Shown: piece after piece, positions 1-5,336 of the stretch
Position numbering within the stretch: the first letter of the stretch is position 1
Layout: each line of letters begins with the position of its first letter
Assembly: GCA_017427625.1 (NCBI GenBank)
Contig: JAFRSL010000262.1
Location: 1 to 5,336, forward strand
Length of the DNA stretch: 5,336 nucleotides
Origin: Synergistaceae bacterium
Lineage (GTDB): Bacteria > Synergistota > Synergistia > Synergistales > Aminobacteriaceae
Direction of reading: 5' to 3'
Translations under genes and position numbers: made by a program
Notes under the pieces: model-generated
What the model saw: the letters and a program-made list of their open reading frames with translations, nothing else
Database searches by the model: none
What the model was told of the DNA's origin: nothing

Positions 1-269
1 CTCTGACACTTCTCGACGCAGCGATAAGGAAGGTAAGCATACAGCGGTCAAAGTTGGGTTCATATCAGAATGAGCTTGAGTACAACACCAACAGCCTCAC
101 CGAAACGAGCCTTAACATGCGTGCAGCCGAGAGCCGTGTAAAGGACGCTGATATGGCGACGGAGTACATGAACTTCGTGAAGCTGCAGATATTGACACAG
201 ACGGGCAACTCGATGCTTTCACAGGCAAATCAGAGTCAGCAGTCAATAATGGGAATGATTAACTCATAG
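1..269 (+). CDS. fliC: Flagellin, C-terminal part (5' end outside window)
   Basis: This is the structural subunit of the flagellar filament, exported by the flagellar type III system. Only the last 88 codons are present. The frame is open to the left edge (first full codon at position 3), so the TTG at 54 is an internal Leu codon and not a start. The translation shows the conserved C-terminal D1/D0 helices: 'LDAAIRKVSIQRSKLGSYQNELEY', then 'AAESRVKDADMATEYMNFVKLQIL', then 'SMLSQANQSQQSIMGMINS' before TAG. The ESRxxDxDMA and SMLxQANQ segments are the hallmark that packs the filament core in flagellins generally. The tail after QANQ is longer and more Gln/Met-rich than the common LPQxVLxLL ending. 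The gene is convergent with the operon to its right and is followed by its own terminator. FlgL shares this fold, but the motifs fit flagellin better. The symbol is generic; hag or flaA would be equivalent. Confidence 0.93.
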   Translation, partial: LTLLDAAIRKVSIQRSKLGSYQNELEYNTNSLTETSLNMRAAESRVKDADMATEYMNFVKLQILTQTGNSMLSQANQSQQSIMGMINS

Positions 270-280
270 CGTAGACAATA

Positions 281-315
281 ACCCCCTTGCAAAGTTTTAA
301 CGAGGGGGTGTTTTT
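281..315 (+). terminator. Rho-independent terminator after flagellin
   Basis: A 9-bp stem (281-289 with 301-309, ACCCCCTTG against CGAGGGGGT, one G-U wobble) closes an 11-nt loop and is followed by a T-rich tract (GTTTTTCTTCT). It begins 11 nt after the flagellin stop codon. Read on the - strand, the same hairpin lies about 20 nt after the aminotransferase stop, but the tract behind it (TTATTGTCT) is poor in T. It is therefore a strong + strand terminator and at best a weak - strand one. Confidence 0.9.
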
Positions 316-329
316 CTTCTGGCCATGTT

Positions 330-1412
330 TCACTGCAAAACTTCGCGGATTACATTCATTCCTTCGCGCACTAAATCGCAGTCAGCCTGACTTCCCATGT
401 GCCCGATCCTGAAGACCTTACCCGCAAGACTGCCATAATTCCCTCCAATAGCTAGGCCCTTCGCACGCAATGCACCGTCAAATTCCGGCCATGTGAATTT
501 TTCTGGGACGTAGAATGCTGTAACAGTAGGTGAGCAAATATTCTCGCTCTTTGGGTAGAGCTTTAATCCCATTTCGCGACCCATATCACGGCATAATCGG
601 GCGGCCATATCATGACGTTTGAAAGCTGCCTCCATTCCCTCGCGCATAATCATGTTGAGCGAGATGTTAAGGGCTTTCATTGCCTGCCAGTCATGAGTGT
701 ATGGCATGTAGTGTTCAGCGGGTATTTTCTTCCAGCCAAGATACGATTCGTAGCCGGAATAATTCACGTCAGCAATAACTTCCCACGCCCTCGAAGAGAT
801 CGACGACACCGACAAGCATGGTGTAAGCGACAGTACTTTCTGTGAGCCGAGAAGTCCGATGTCTATGCCACAAGCGTCAACATCAAGTTCCGCGCCCCCT
901 ACGCTCGAAACAAAGTCAACCACAAAAATTGCCCCAACCTCGCGGGCAATCCTTCCAATCTCCTCAAGGCATGGTGTCAATGTCCCTGAAGGAGTCTCAC
1001 AGTGTACGGCGGTGATGACTTTAGGCCTGTAACGTTTCGCGTGTTCGCGGACTTTTTCAGCTTCGGGAATTCCGTCATAAGGGAACGCGCAAATCTCAGC
1101 TTCCGCACCGAACGCCCTCGCCATGTCAGCAAATCCCTCACCGAACAGCCCCGATGACACGGCAAGAACCTTCTCGCCCGCTTTGAGTGTGCATTTCAGG
1201 GCTGCCCACAATATCGACATGGCCTCGCCGGAAGTTATAACTATGTCGTTCTTCGTGTGAAGCAATTTCTGCGTGAGTGCCTGATTATCGCGGTAAAGTG
1301 TGAAAAATTCGTCCTCCAAATCCGAGCTTGCGTAATCATTCAGCCATGCCTTGCGGATTTCTTCGGGGACGCTTACAGGGCCGGGTATTAGCCCTATTCT
1401 GTAACTCTCCAT
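330..1412 (-). CDS. Class V PLP-dependent aminotransferase (alanine/serine-glyoxylate family)
   Basis: A 360-aa fold-type I pyridoxal-phosphate enzyme of the alanine-glyoxylate / serine-pyruvate transaminase group. It is probably cytosolic, moving an amino group from a small amino acid to a 2-oxo acid such as glyoxylate or pyruvate. Visible family signatures are the N-terminal LIPGPVSVP (8-16), SGEAMSILWAAL in the cofactor-phosphate region (61-72), HCETPSGT (137-144), the PLP-ring Asp in VVDFVSS (Asp166), GSQK with the Schiff-base Lys192, and FRIGHMG near the end (334-340), whose Arg contacts the substrate carboxylate. Length is normal. The usual PPG after the lysine reads TPC here (197-199). 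ATG at 1412 is supported by LIPGP lying at the expected distance from the N-terminus and by AGAGGTGA at 1423-1430. The gene overlaps the upstream gene by 19 nt and is last in the operon. Exact substrates cannot be read from sequence; 2-aminoethylphosphonate transaminase is a less likely relative. Confidence 0.9.
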   Translation of the reverse strand: MESYRIGLIPGPVSVPEEIRKAWLNDYASSDLEDEFFTLYRDNQALTQKLLHTKNDIVITSGEAMSILWAALKCTLKAGEKVLAVSSGLFGEGFADMARAFGAEAEICAFPYDGIPEAEKVREHAKRYRPKVITAVHCETPSGTLTPCLEEIGRIAREVGAIFVVDFVSSVGGAELDVDACGIDIGLLGSQKVLSLTPCLSVSSISSRAWEVIADVNYSGYESYLGWKKIPAEHYMPYTHDWQAMKALNISLNMIMREGMEAAFKRHDMAARLCRDMGREMGLKLYPKSENICSPTVTAFYVPEKFTWPEFDGALRAKGLAIGGNYGSLAGKVFRIGHMGSQADCDLVREGMNVIREVLQ

Positions 1413-1861
1413 GATGACAATATCACCTCTGCTGTTCTCAATAGCTCGTCCCTTCCTGCTGAGGGGCTTTCGAGCGTGAGAGTGATATTATCACCGGCCT
1501 GCACCGTGAGCGCAAGGGGCATAAATGCGCGGCTCTCAAATATTGCGTCATGTCCTGAGACCTTGAGAACCTCGAATCCAGAATCGCTAGGCATCATTCC
1601 TTTGTCGGTGTTGACTTTTTCGGGGACATAGAGATTTCCTGTTCCTGCACCTTCCGTGAGTATTACATCGAGAGTTGCTGACGGTGATTCTCTCGTATAT
1701 GTCATATATGTTACAGTGCCTTGAGATTCGCCGTTGTATTCCGTGATTAAGGGCTGTAGAAATTTGTTGACTGAATGCCATTCACCTATCGTTTCGGGAA
1801 GTTCAGCCGCAAAAACAGGACTGCATACCATAAATATTAACAGAGCAAAAACTTTCCTCAT
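1394..1861 (-). CDS. Small secreted protein of unknown function
   Basis: A 155-aa protein I do not recognise. It begins with a classic signal peptide: MRK, a hydrophobic core VFALLIFMV (4-12), then CSPVFAAE, with likely cleavage after Ala18 or Ala19, so it should be released across the inner membrane. Cys13 does not sit in a proper lipobox, so a lipoprotein is unlikely. The mature part is about 136 aa, without further membrane helices. It alternates beta-prone strands (TVTYMTYTRE, ATLDVILTE, FEVLKVSGHDAIFESRAF, LALTVQAGDNITLTLES) and ends in a helix (DELLRTAEVILSSW), a pattern loosely like PsbP/Mog1-type small domains; that resemblance is only an impression. The start is ATG at 1861. It forms an ATGA overlap with the DUF4416 gene and has a perfect AGGAGGT 6 nt upstream; the in-frame GTG at 1882 would swallow that ribosome site and blunt the signal peptide. 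Confidence 0.75.
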   Translation of the reverse strand: MRKVFALLIFMVCSPVFAAELPETIGEWHSVNKFLQPLITEYNGESQGTVTYMTYTRESPSATLDVILTEGAGTGNLYVPEKVNTDKGMMPSDSGFEVLKVSGHDAIFESRAFMPLALTVQAGDNITLTLESPSAGRDELLRTAEVILSSWRVTE

Positions 1862-2364
1862 TCTTTGACCTCCTGAAGCCACAATTTCCTAACCTTCAAG
1901 AAAAATTCATCATATACCCCGCTCGCAAAATCCGGGAACGTGTAATCAAAAGCTGTCCACTTCTTGAACCTGTAGCGCATCGTAACCTCCGCAAAAATTC
2001 CGTCCCTGATATATATTCTGTGAGCGTGGTCTTTTGTTGACGCAAGAACAAGCCTCGCACCGTCAACATATCCCGGATCTATGTTCACCGCTCTTATGGG
2101 CTGCCTGCTAATTGCCTCAATCTCTATGGCCTGATGCTTCCAGTCGGCGAGTCCTCCGGCGTTCACGAGGCCGGGAAAGCAAAGGAACGCACGCTTCAAA
2201 TCCGGCGAAATTTCGTCATAATAATTCGTCTTGTCGAAAGGTACGGGATTGCTCACGATTTCAGGCTCTCCCCAAATCTCCGTAAGCCTCTCAATACTCC
2301 ATGAAAGCAACTCATCATCAGGGTACAAAATCCCCGTTATCCTCTTAACTCTAGGTTCTCTCAT
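1858..2364 (-). CDS. DUF4416 family protein
   Basis: A 168-aa soluble protein of the uncharacterised DUF4416 family, about the family's usual length. The match is from memory of the family pattern: TGILYPDDELL near the N-terminus (10-20), VPFDKTNYYD (41-50), NIDPGY (94-99), LASTKDHAHRIYI (107-119), FAEVTMRYR (124-132) and the final YTFPDF with a helix YDEFFLKVRKLW (151-162). The conserved Asp, His, Lys and Tyr cluster in NIDPGY-STKDHAHRIY looks like a possible binding or catalytic site, but no activity is known to me. There is no signal peptide or membrane helix. Its ATG overlaps the previous stop by one base (TGATG), so translation is probably coupled. The Shine-Dalgarno (GAGGGG) is modest, consistent with coupling. 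The downstream gene starts inside its stop codon. Confidence 0.88.
   Translation of the reverse strand: MREPRVKRITGILYPDDELLSWSIERLTEIWGEPEIVSNPVPFDKTNYYDEISPDLKRAFLCFPGLVNAGGLADWKHQAIEIEAISRQPIRAVNIDPGYVDGARLVLASTKDHAHRIYIRDGIFAEVTMRYRFKKWTAFDYTFPDFASGVYDEFFLKVRKLWLQEVKE
1868..1874 (-). promoter_or_regulatory. Shine-Dalgarno that fixes the secreted-protein start
   Basis: AGGAGGT, 6 nt before ATG at 1861, lies inside the last codons of the DUF4416 gene. It is among the strongest ribosome sites in the operon. It argues for the ATGA-overlap start over the in-frame GTG 21 nt upstream. Confidence 0.8.
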
Positions 2365-3311
2365 CAGTAATACCCCTCATGTTCGCGTGATTGACCCGCC
2401 GCCAATAGTGCCATCGCTTGAGGCCCAATGCTCCCTATAACGTCGTCAGCCCGCCTCATCGTCAGCGGTTCGGGCTGTATTGGTTCCTCCTGCTGCTGCG
2501 GGATTGGTTCAGGTTCAGGCTTAGGTTCGGGGGGCTTTGGAGGCGGTGATTTCCGTCTCGGCATCTGAATATCGAGGTAGCCCTGTAACTGTCCCTGCCA
2601 TTCGCAAGCCCTATAACCTTTCTTCCGGCCTTCAGGCGGTGATGAAAGCCTCTGCCACTTCCCGCCCTTCGCCTCAATCTCTCGCGCCCAAGTCTGACCA
2701 ACAGCCGCCCACCACGTTATGTCCTGTGCGTCAGTCAAGTCCTCAGTACAGTCGTCAACCGTGAAAATTCCCGGCTTTAATTTTCGGAAGGCCATGAATC
2801 TCGCGCCGTTTGGAGCTTCGAGCCTGACGATAAATTCATCGCGTTCCGGCAATTCTGAGGCGTTGAGCTTTTCGAGACCAGCCCCGAACATGCTTATTGC
2901 CGTATCGTTTAGCCTCAGAACTCCTCGTGATGTTATCGCAAATGGAACAGGAGCGTCCCACCATTGAGGATATTGCGGTTCATCGGGATACAATGCAGTC
3001 TCCAACGTCCCGATAAATGCCCCCGTAGTCTCAACGTAAAGCGCGCTTACCTCGTCGGGATATTCGATTTCCTCCGGGTTGATTGGGCGGACTATGTTTC
3101 TTGCCGAAAGCTGCGGGAGCGTCTTAATCATAGCGTCAGCACAGCCCCTTTCAACAAGGAAAACGAGCTGGCCTTTCGTGAGGACTATTACGTCGCCGGA
3201 GTCAGGAATGTAGACCGCGTACTCAGCGGCAGAACCAAAAAGTGTACGCAGGAAATAAAGGAGTGTTGACTCGGGCGTTAAGGATTTGAGGCTGTAATCG
3301 TTATCGTTCAC
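2364..3311 (-). CDS. Unrecognised protein with PAS-like domain and Pro-rich segment
   Basis: A 315-aa soluble protein I cannot assign to a named family. Residues 1-110 look alpha/beta (TLLYFLRTLFGSAAEYAVYIP, then DVIVLTKGQLVFLVERG). Residues about 121-190 (VPFAITSRGVLRLNDTAISMFG, then an EFIVRLEAPNGARFMAFRKL strand pair) read like a PAS fold, including the N-D-x-A turn, but key signatures are too weak to be sure. Residues 251-283 are a low-complexity PRRKSPPPKPPEPKPEPEP stretch with Gln and Glu, a likely flexible tether. It is followed by a short possible helix (IGPQAMALLAAGQ). No signal peptide or membrane helix is seen. The start is GTG at 3311 in a GTGA overlap with the ftsY stop, with GGAAG 7 nt upstream; the next Met is far inside, so this start is preferred. 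Direct coupling to ftsY suggests a role near protein targeting or the membrane, which is inference. Confidence 0.75.
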   Translation of the reverse strand: MNDNDYSLKSLTPESTLLYFLRTLFGSAAEYAVYIPDSGDVIVLTKGQLVFLVERGCADAMIKTLPQLSARNIVRPINPEEIEYPDEVSALYVETTGAFIGTLETALYPDEPQYPQWWDAPVPFAITSRGVLRLNDTAISMFGAGLEKLNASELPERDEFIVRLEAPNGARFMAFRKLKPGIFTVDDCTEDLTDAQDITWWAAVGQTWAREIEAKGGKWQRLSSPPEGRKKGYRACEWQGQLQGYLDIQMPRRKSPPPKPPEPKPEPEPIPQQQEEPIQPEPLTMRRADDVIGSIGPQAMALLAAGQSREHEGYY

Positions 3312-4231
3312 GGATTGACTTCCATTAGTGCGTCGGCAAAATCCTGCGGGCTGAACGTCGCCAAATCATCAGCACCCTCGCCAAGCCCTATATATCTCAC
3401 AGGAACATGAAGTTTCCGAGCGATCGAGATTACGACCCCGCCTTTCGCTGTGTTGTCGTACTTCGTGAGGATTATCGACGTTACGGGAATGATAGAGTTG
3501 AAAGTCTCAGCCTGAGCGACGGAATTTTGACCAAGTACAGCATCGAGGACTAAAACGGTTTCAAGCCTCTCGCTTCCAGCCTCACGCAGTAAAATCCTGT
3601 GAATCTTCCTGAGTTCTTCCATGAGATTGTGTTTGTCGTGAAGCCTTCCAGCCGTGTCAACAATAAGAACGTCAGCACCAGATGACTCTGCCGACTTCCA
3701 CGCATCGAAAGCAACCGCCGCCGAATCGCTCCCCTGACCCTGCGCTATCACCTTGACGCCGGAACGTTCGCCCCAGATTTTGAGCTGTTCGACCGCCGCA
3801 GCCCTGAATGTGTCAGCAGCAGCAAGAATGACTTTCTTCCCCTGCTTTGCGTAGAGCGAGGCGAGTTTCCCCGATGATGTCGTCTTACCGCTACCGTTCA
3901 CTCCGGCCATGAGGAGGACTAAGGGCTTATGATCGAGGCTGAAGGGCTGTCCCATTCCGTCAACCGAAGAAAGCTCGTCAACAATCTTTGCGGTGAACAA
4001 TTCTTTGAGACCGCTGGGAGTTGATATGCCCCTTCGTTTTGACTCGTCCTTGAGGTAATCTATCATTTCCTCCGTGAAGTCAAGCCCTGTGTCGCCAGAG
4101 ATTAGCTGTTCCTCCAAGTCGTCCCAGAAATCGGGCGTGAATTTTCCTGACGTGAAGAGCTTTGAAATTCCCGAACTCCATTTCTCGCGGACACTCTTCA
4201 GGCTCTCGCGTAATTTTGCGAACATTGCCAT
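3308..4231 (-). CDS. ftsY: Signal recognition particle receptor FtsY
   Basis: The SRP receptor GTPase. It binds Ffh-loaded ribosomes at the cytoplasmic membrane, and reciprocal GTP hydrolysis hands the nascent chain to SecYEG. Its 307 aa comprise only the N domain (about 1-90, helical) and the G domain (about 100-307). There is no acidic A domain, as in other short FtsY proteins. Motifs: G1 GVNGSGKTT (110-118), G2 DTFRAAAVEQLKIWGER (140-156), G3 DTAGR (192-196), DAVLGQNS (230-237), G4 TKYD (256-259), TAKGG (261-265) and G5-region IGLGEGADDL (281-290). G4 reads TKYDNTAKGG where FtsY usually has TKLDGTAKGG, and DAVLGQ replaces DATTGQ; the catalytic and base-reading residues remain. ATG at 4231 has GGAAGG 9 nt upstream; Met3 is an alternative. 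It lies 6 nt after the acidic membrane protein gene and overlaps the next gene by 4 nt (GTGA). Confidence 0.97.
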   Translation of the reverse strand: MAMFAKLRESLKSVREKWSSGISKLFTSGKFTPDFWDDLEEQLISGDTGLDFTEEMIDYLKDESKRRGISTPSGLKELFTAKIVDELSSVDGMGQPFSLDHKPLVLLMAGVNGSGKTTSSGKLASLYAKQGKKVILAAADTFRAAAVEQLKIWGERSGVKVIAQGQGSDSAAVAFDAWKSAESSGADVLIVDTAGRLHDKHNLMEELRKIHRILLREAGSERLETVLVLDAVLGQNSVAQAETFNSIIPVTSIILTKYDNTAKGGVVISIARKLHVPVRYIGLGEGADDLATFSPQDFADALMEVNP

Positions 4232-4237
4232 CTCTCT

Positions 4238-5336
4238 CTACCTTCCCGGAGTCCTGCGCATGAATATGAACTCGTAGCCGTACTGCCCTGTTGTGCTGTC
4301 CTGAGTCCTTCTTGAGCCTACGACCTGCCAGCCATCACGACCCCTCTGGGACATTCTGTCGGTGAGATTTGGGTCAAGAATGAAGTCAATCGCGTAATCG
4401 TATGACGGATTAGGAGCCTCATAGCTCGAAGATGACTCGAAGTTCGGGCTGTTCATGGCCATTGAGGTCAGCTTGTCGGAAAGAGTCATAATCTGCCACA
4501 GCATGAGACCGCCGATAACTGCGATCGCTGTCAGAAGCAACGGAAGAAGGAATCCGCCGCCGCCTCCGCCTGATGATTTTTTCTTTCCGGCTGTATTACT
4601 GCCTGAAGCTGCGTTTTTCCTTGAGGCTAATTTTTCGCGAATACTCATAGTTTTCTCCTTGTGTTCATCTTCGGGGTTGCTGACTATTCCTGCTGAGAGA
4701 TTCTCGGGCGCAGTGATGACTTCCGTTACGGTTTCGGGTTCAGCGTGGAAATCGTCGGGGTCATCGCCCGGGATTGTTGCTGCTGCTCTTAACTCGCCGA
4801 GCGAAGATATATCCCAGTCATCATTTGCACTGTCATTGAGATCTTCCGGTGTATCGTCATTAAGTAAACTCTGTTCGGGCATGTTGTTTTCCTGTGCGGC
4901 CTCCTCCTGTATATTGTCAAGTTCAAATTCCGGCATGGTGTCCGGAATGTTGTCTTCTGGTTCAACTTCCTGAGTCATTGCGGCTACTTCCTGTGCGAGT
5001 CTGTCCTGCTCCGTGAGAGGTTCGCTCATAACTTCAGGCTCGGCCTCATCGACTGGGAACGGCGAATCGTCCTCAATCTCTGTGAAAGTGTCGGGAACTT
5101 CCGGCTCCGTCTCTGGTTCAGGCTCAAATTCTGGTGTTGGCTCAGGCTCTAGCTCTGGTTCTGTTTCTGACGCAAGCTCAAATTCGGGCTGTTCTTCCTG
5201 CTCTGTCTCATCATCTCCGAAATCAGGAATCGTGAATGGGTCATTCTCGGCTTCATTATCCTCAACTTGAGGCAAGGCTTCAGTCTCTGTCTCAGGTTCA
5301 GGCTGCTTTTCATGCTCGTCATCATCACCGAAATCA
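4238..5336 (-). CDS. Acidic single-pass membrane protein (5' end outside window)
   Basis: Unrecognised protein. 365 codons are visible and the frame stays open through the right edge, so the TTG at 5275 is an ordinary Leu codon. Numbering from the first full codon here: 1-225 is low-complexity and very acidic (more than a third Asp/Glu in the first half, rich in PEPE/ETEPE, almost no Lys/Arg). Residues 230-255 switch abruptly to basic and Ser/Gly-rich (MSIREKLASRK, KKKSS). A run of six Gly (256-261) precedes one transmembrane helix (FLLPLLLTAIAVIGGLMLWQIM, 262-283). Positive charges before the helix predict N-in, C-out. The external tail holds a Ser/Pro linker and a small domain (about 311-360) with a GRDGWQVVGS...YEFIFMRR pattern like DUF4177-type GWELV domains; this is a weak call. 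It ends 6 nt before ftsY, so it is probably co-transcribed and perhaps coupled. A role in FtsY or membrane organisation is possible but unproven. Confidence 0.8.
   Translation of the reverse strand, partial: DFGDDDEHEKQPEPETETEALPQVEDNEAENDPFTIPDFGDDETEQEEQPEFELASETEPELEPEPTPEFEPEPETEPEVPDTFTEIEDDSPFPVDEAEPEVMSEPLTEQDRLAQEVAAMTQEVEPEDNIPDTMPEFELDNIQEEAAQENNMPEQSLLNDDTPEDLNDSANDDWDISSLGELRAAATIPGDDPDDFHAEPETVTEVITAPENLSAGIVSNPEDEHKEKTMSIREKLASRKNAASGSNTAGKKKSSGGGGGGFLLPLLLTAIAVIGGLMLWQIMTLSDKLTSMAMNSPNFESSSSYEAPNPSYDYAIDFILDPNLTDRMSQRGRDGWQVVGSRRTQDSTTGQYGYEFIFMRRTPGR
4646..4660 (-). promoter_or_regulatory. Internal ribosome binding site and ATG within the acidic membrane protein gene
   Basis: AAGGAG (4655-4660), then six bases, then ATG (4646-4648), in the same frame as the long gene. 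This is as good a start signal as any in the operon. It sits exactly where the protein changes from acidic low-complexity to basic. Initiation here would yield a 136-aa protein (4648-4238) holding the basic patch, Gly hinge, membrane helix and external domain without the acidic part. Whether it is used cannot be seen from sequence. Confidence 0.5.
5159..5335 (-). repeat. Two copies of a 37-codon acidic coding repeat
   Basis: The protein segment DFGDDDEHEKQPEPETETE recurs 37 codons (111 bp) later as DFGDDETEQEEQPEFELASETE. At DNA level, 5319-5336 and 5208-5225 match at 17 of 18 bases (TCATCATCWCCGAAATCA on the + strand). The first copy begins at the window edge, so more copies may lie beyond it. 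A degenerate third trace (DDSPFPVDEAEPE) follows. Confidence 0.7.

Noticed and set aside
54..56. TTG as the start of a 71-aa protein
   Set aside because: The frame continues to the left edge and the preceding residues (LDAAIRKVSIQRSK) match the flagellin C-terminal helix.
977..1165. Second - strand frame inside the aminotransferase gene
   Set aside because: It is an overlapping frame with Arg-rich, domain-less translation; the aminotransferase frame is fully supported.
1862..1882. GTG at 1882 as the start of the secreted protein
   Set aside because: It would place AGGAGGT inside the coding region and add MASGGQR before a normal signal peptide; ATG at 1861 is better on both counts.
4455..4973. 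Open frame of 172 codons on the + strand
   Set aside because: It is antisense to the acidic membrane protein. The Ser/Pro-rich translation is the mirror of Glu/Asp/Gly codons, there is no convincing ribosome site, and the opposite frame has coherent domain structure.
5013..5270. Ser/Gly-repeat open frame on the + strand
   Set aside because: It is the antisense of the GAG/CCT-rich PEPE repeats; low-complexity codons leave the opposite strand free of stops.
5260..5272. Perfect 13-nt inverted repeat CCTCAACTTGAGG
   Set aside because: It lies within coding sequence, is short with a one-base centre and no loop or T tract; it is expected by chance and too small to call an operator.
5273..5275. 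TTG as the start of the acidic membrane protein
   Set aside because: The frame remains open for 20 more codons to the edge with the same acidic repeat character, and no Shine-Dalgarno precedes the TTG.

Overview
The window carries the 3' end of a flagellin gene on the + strand. Facing it is a tightly packed six-gene set on the - strand that fills the remaining ~5 kb. The base composition is roughly balanced by eye. The protein features suggest a flagellated anaerobe of a deep-branching diderm phylum. These features are a flagellin C-terminus, a short FtsY with no N-terminal A domain whose G1 and downstream segments look like those of Thermotoga, and a DUF4416 protein. Synergistota is my best guess, but it is an inference from protein resemblance with no marker gene to confirm it.

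Layout from left to right: flagellin C-terminus (+, 1-269); a rho-independent terminator (281-315); then the - strand genes, read from right to left. In transcription order these are: (1) an acidic single-pass membrane protein, open at the right edge (5336-4238); (2) ftsY (4231-3308); (3) an unrecognised protein with a PAS-like middle and a Pro-rich/acidic segment (3311-2364); (4) a DUF4416 protein (2364-1858); (5) a small secreted protein (1861-1394); (6) a class V PLP aminotransferase of the alanine/serine-glyoxylate type (1412-330).

The - strand genes are spaced as one transcription unit: a 6-nt gap, then overlaps of 4 (GTGA), 1 (TGATG), 4 (ATGA) and 19 nt. No promoter is visible between them; the operon promoter must lie beyond the right edge. 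Only ftsY and the aminotransferase have a clear biochemical role. FtsY is the signal recognition particle (SRP) receptor GTPase that docks ribosome-nascent chain complexes at the membrane.

The most interesting feature is the gene just upstream of ftsY. It encodes a long Glu/Asp/Pro-rich cytoplasmic segment followed by a basic patch, a Gly hinge, one transmembrane helix and a small external domain. The adjacent FtsY lacks the acidic A domain found at the N-terminus of some FtsY proteins. The same gene also has a strong internal Shine-Dalgarno and ATG exactly where its composition switches from acidic to basic, suggesting two products from one frame. No mobile element, CRISPR array, tRNA or rRNA was seen. 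No stretch over 300 bp lacks a gene.
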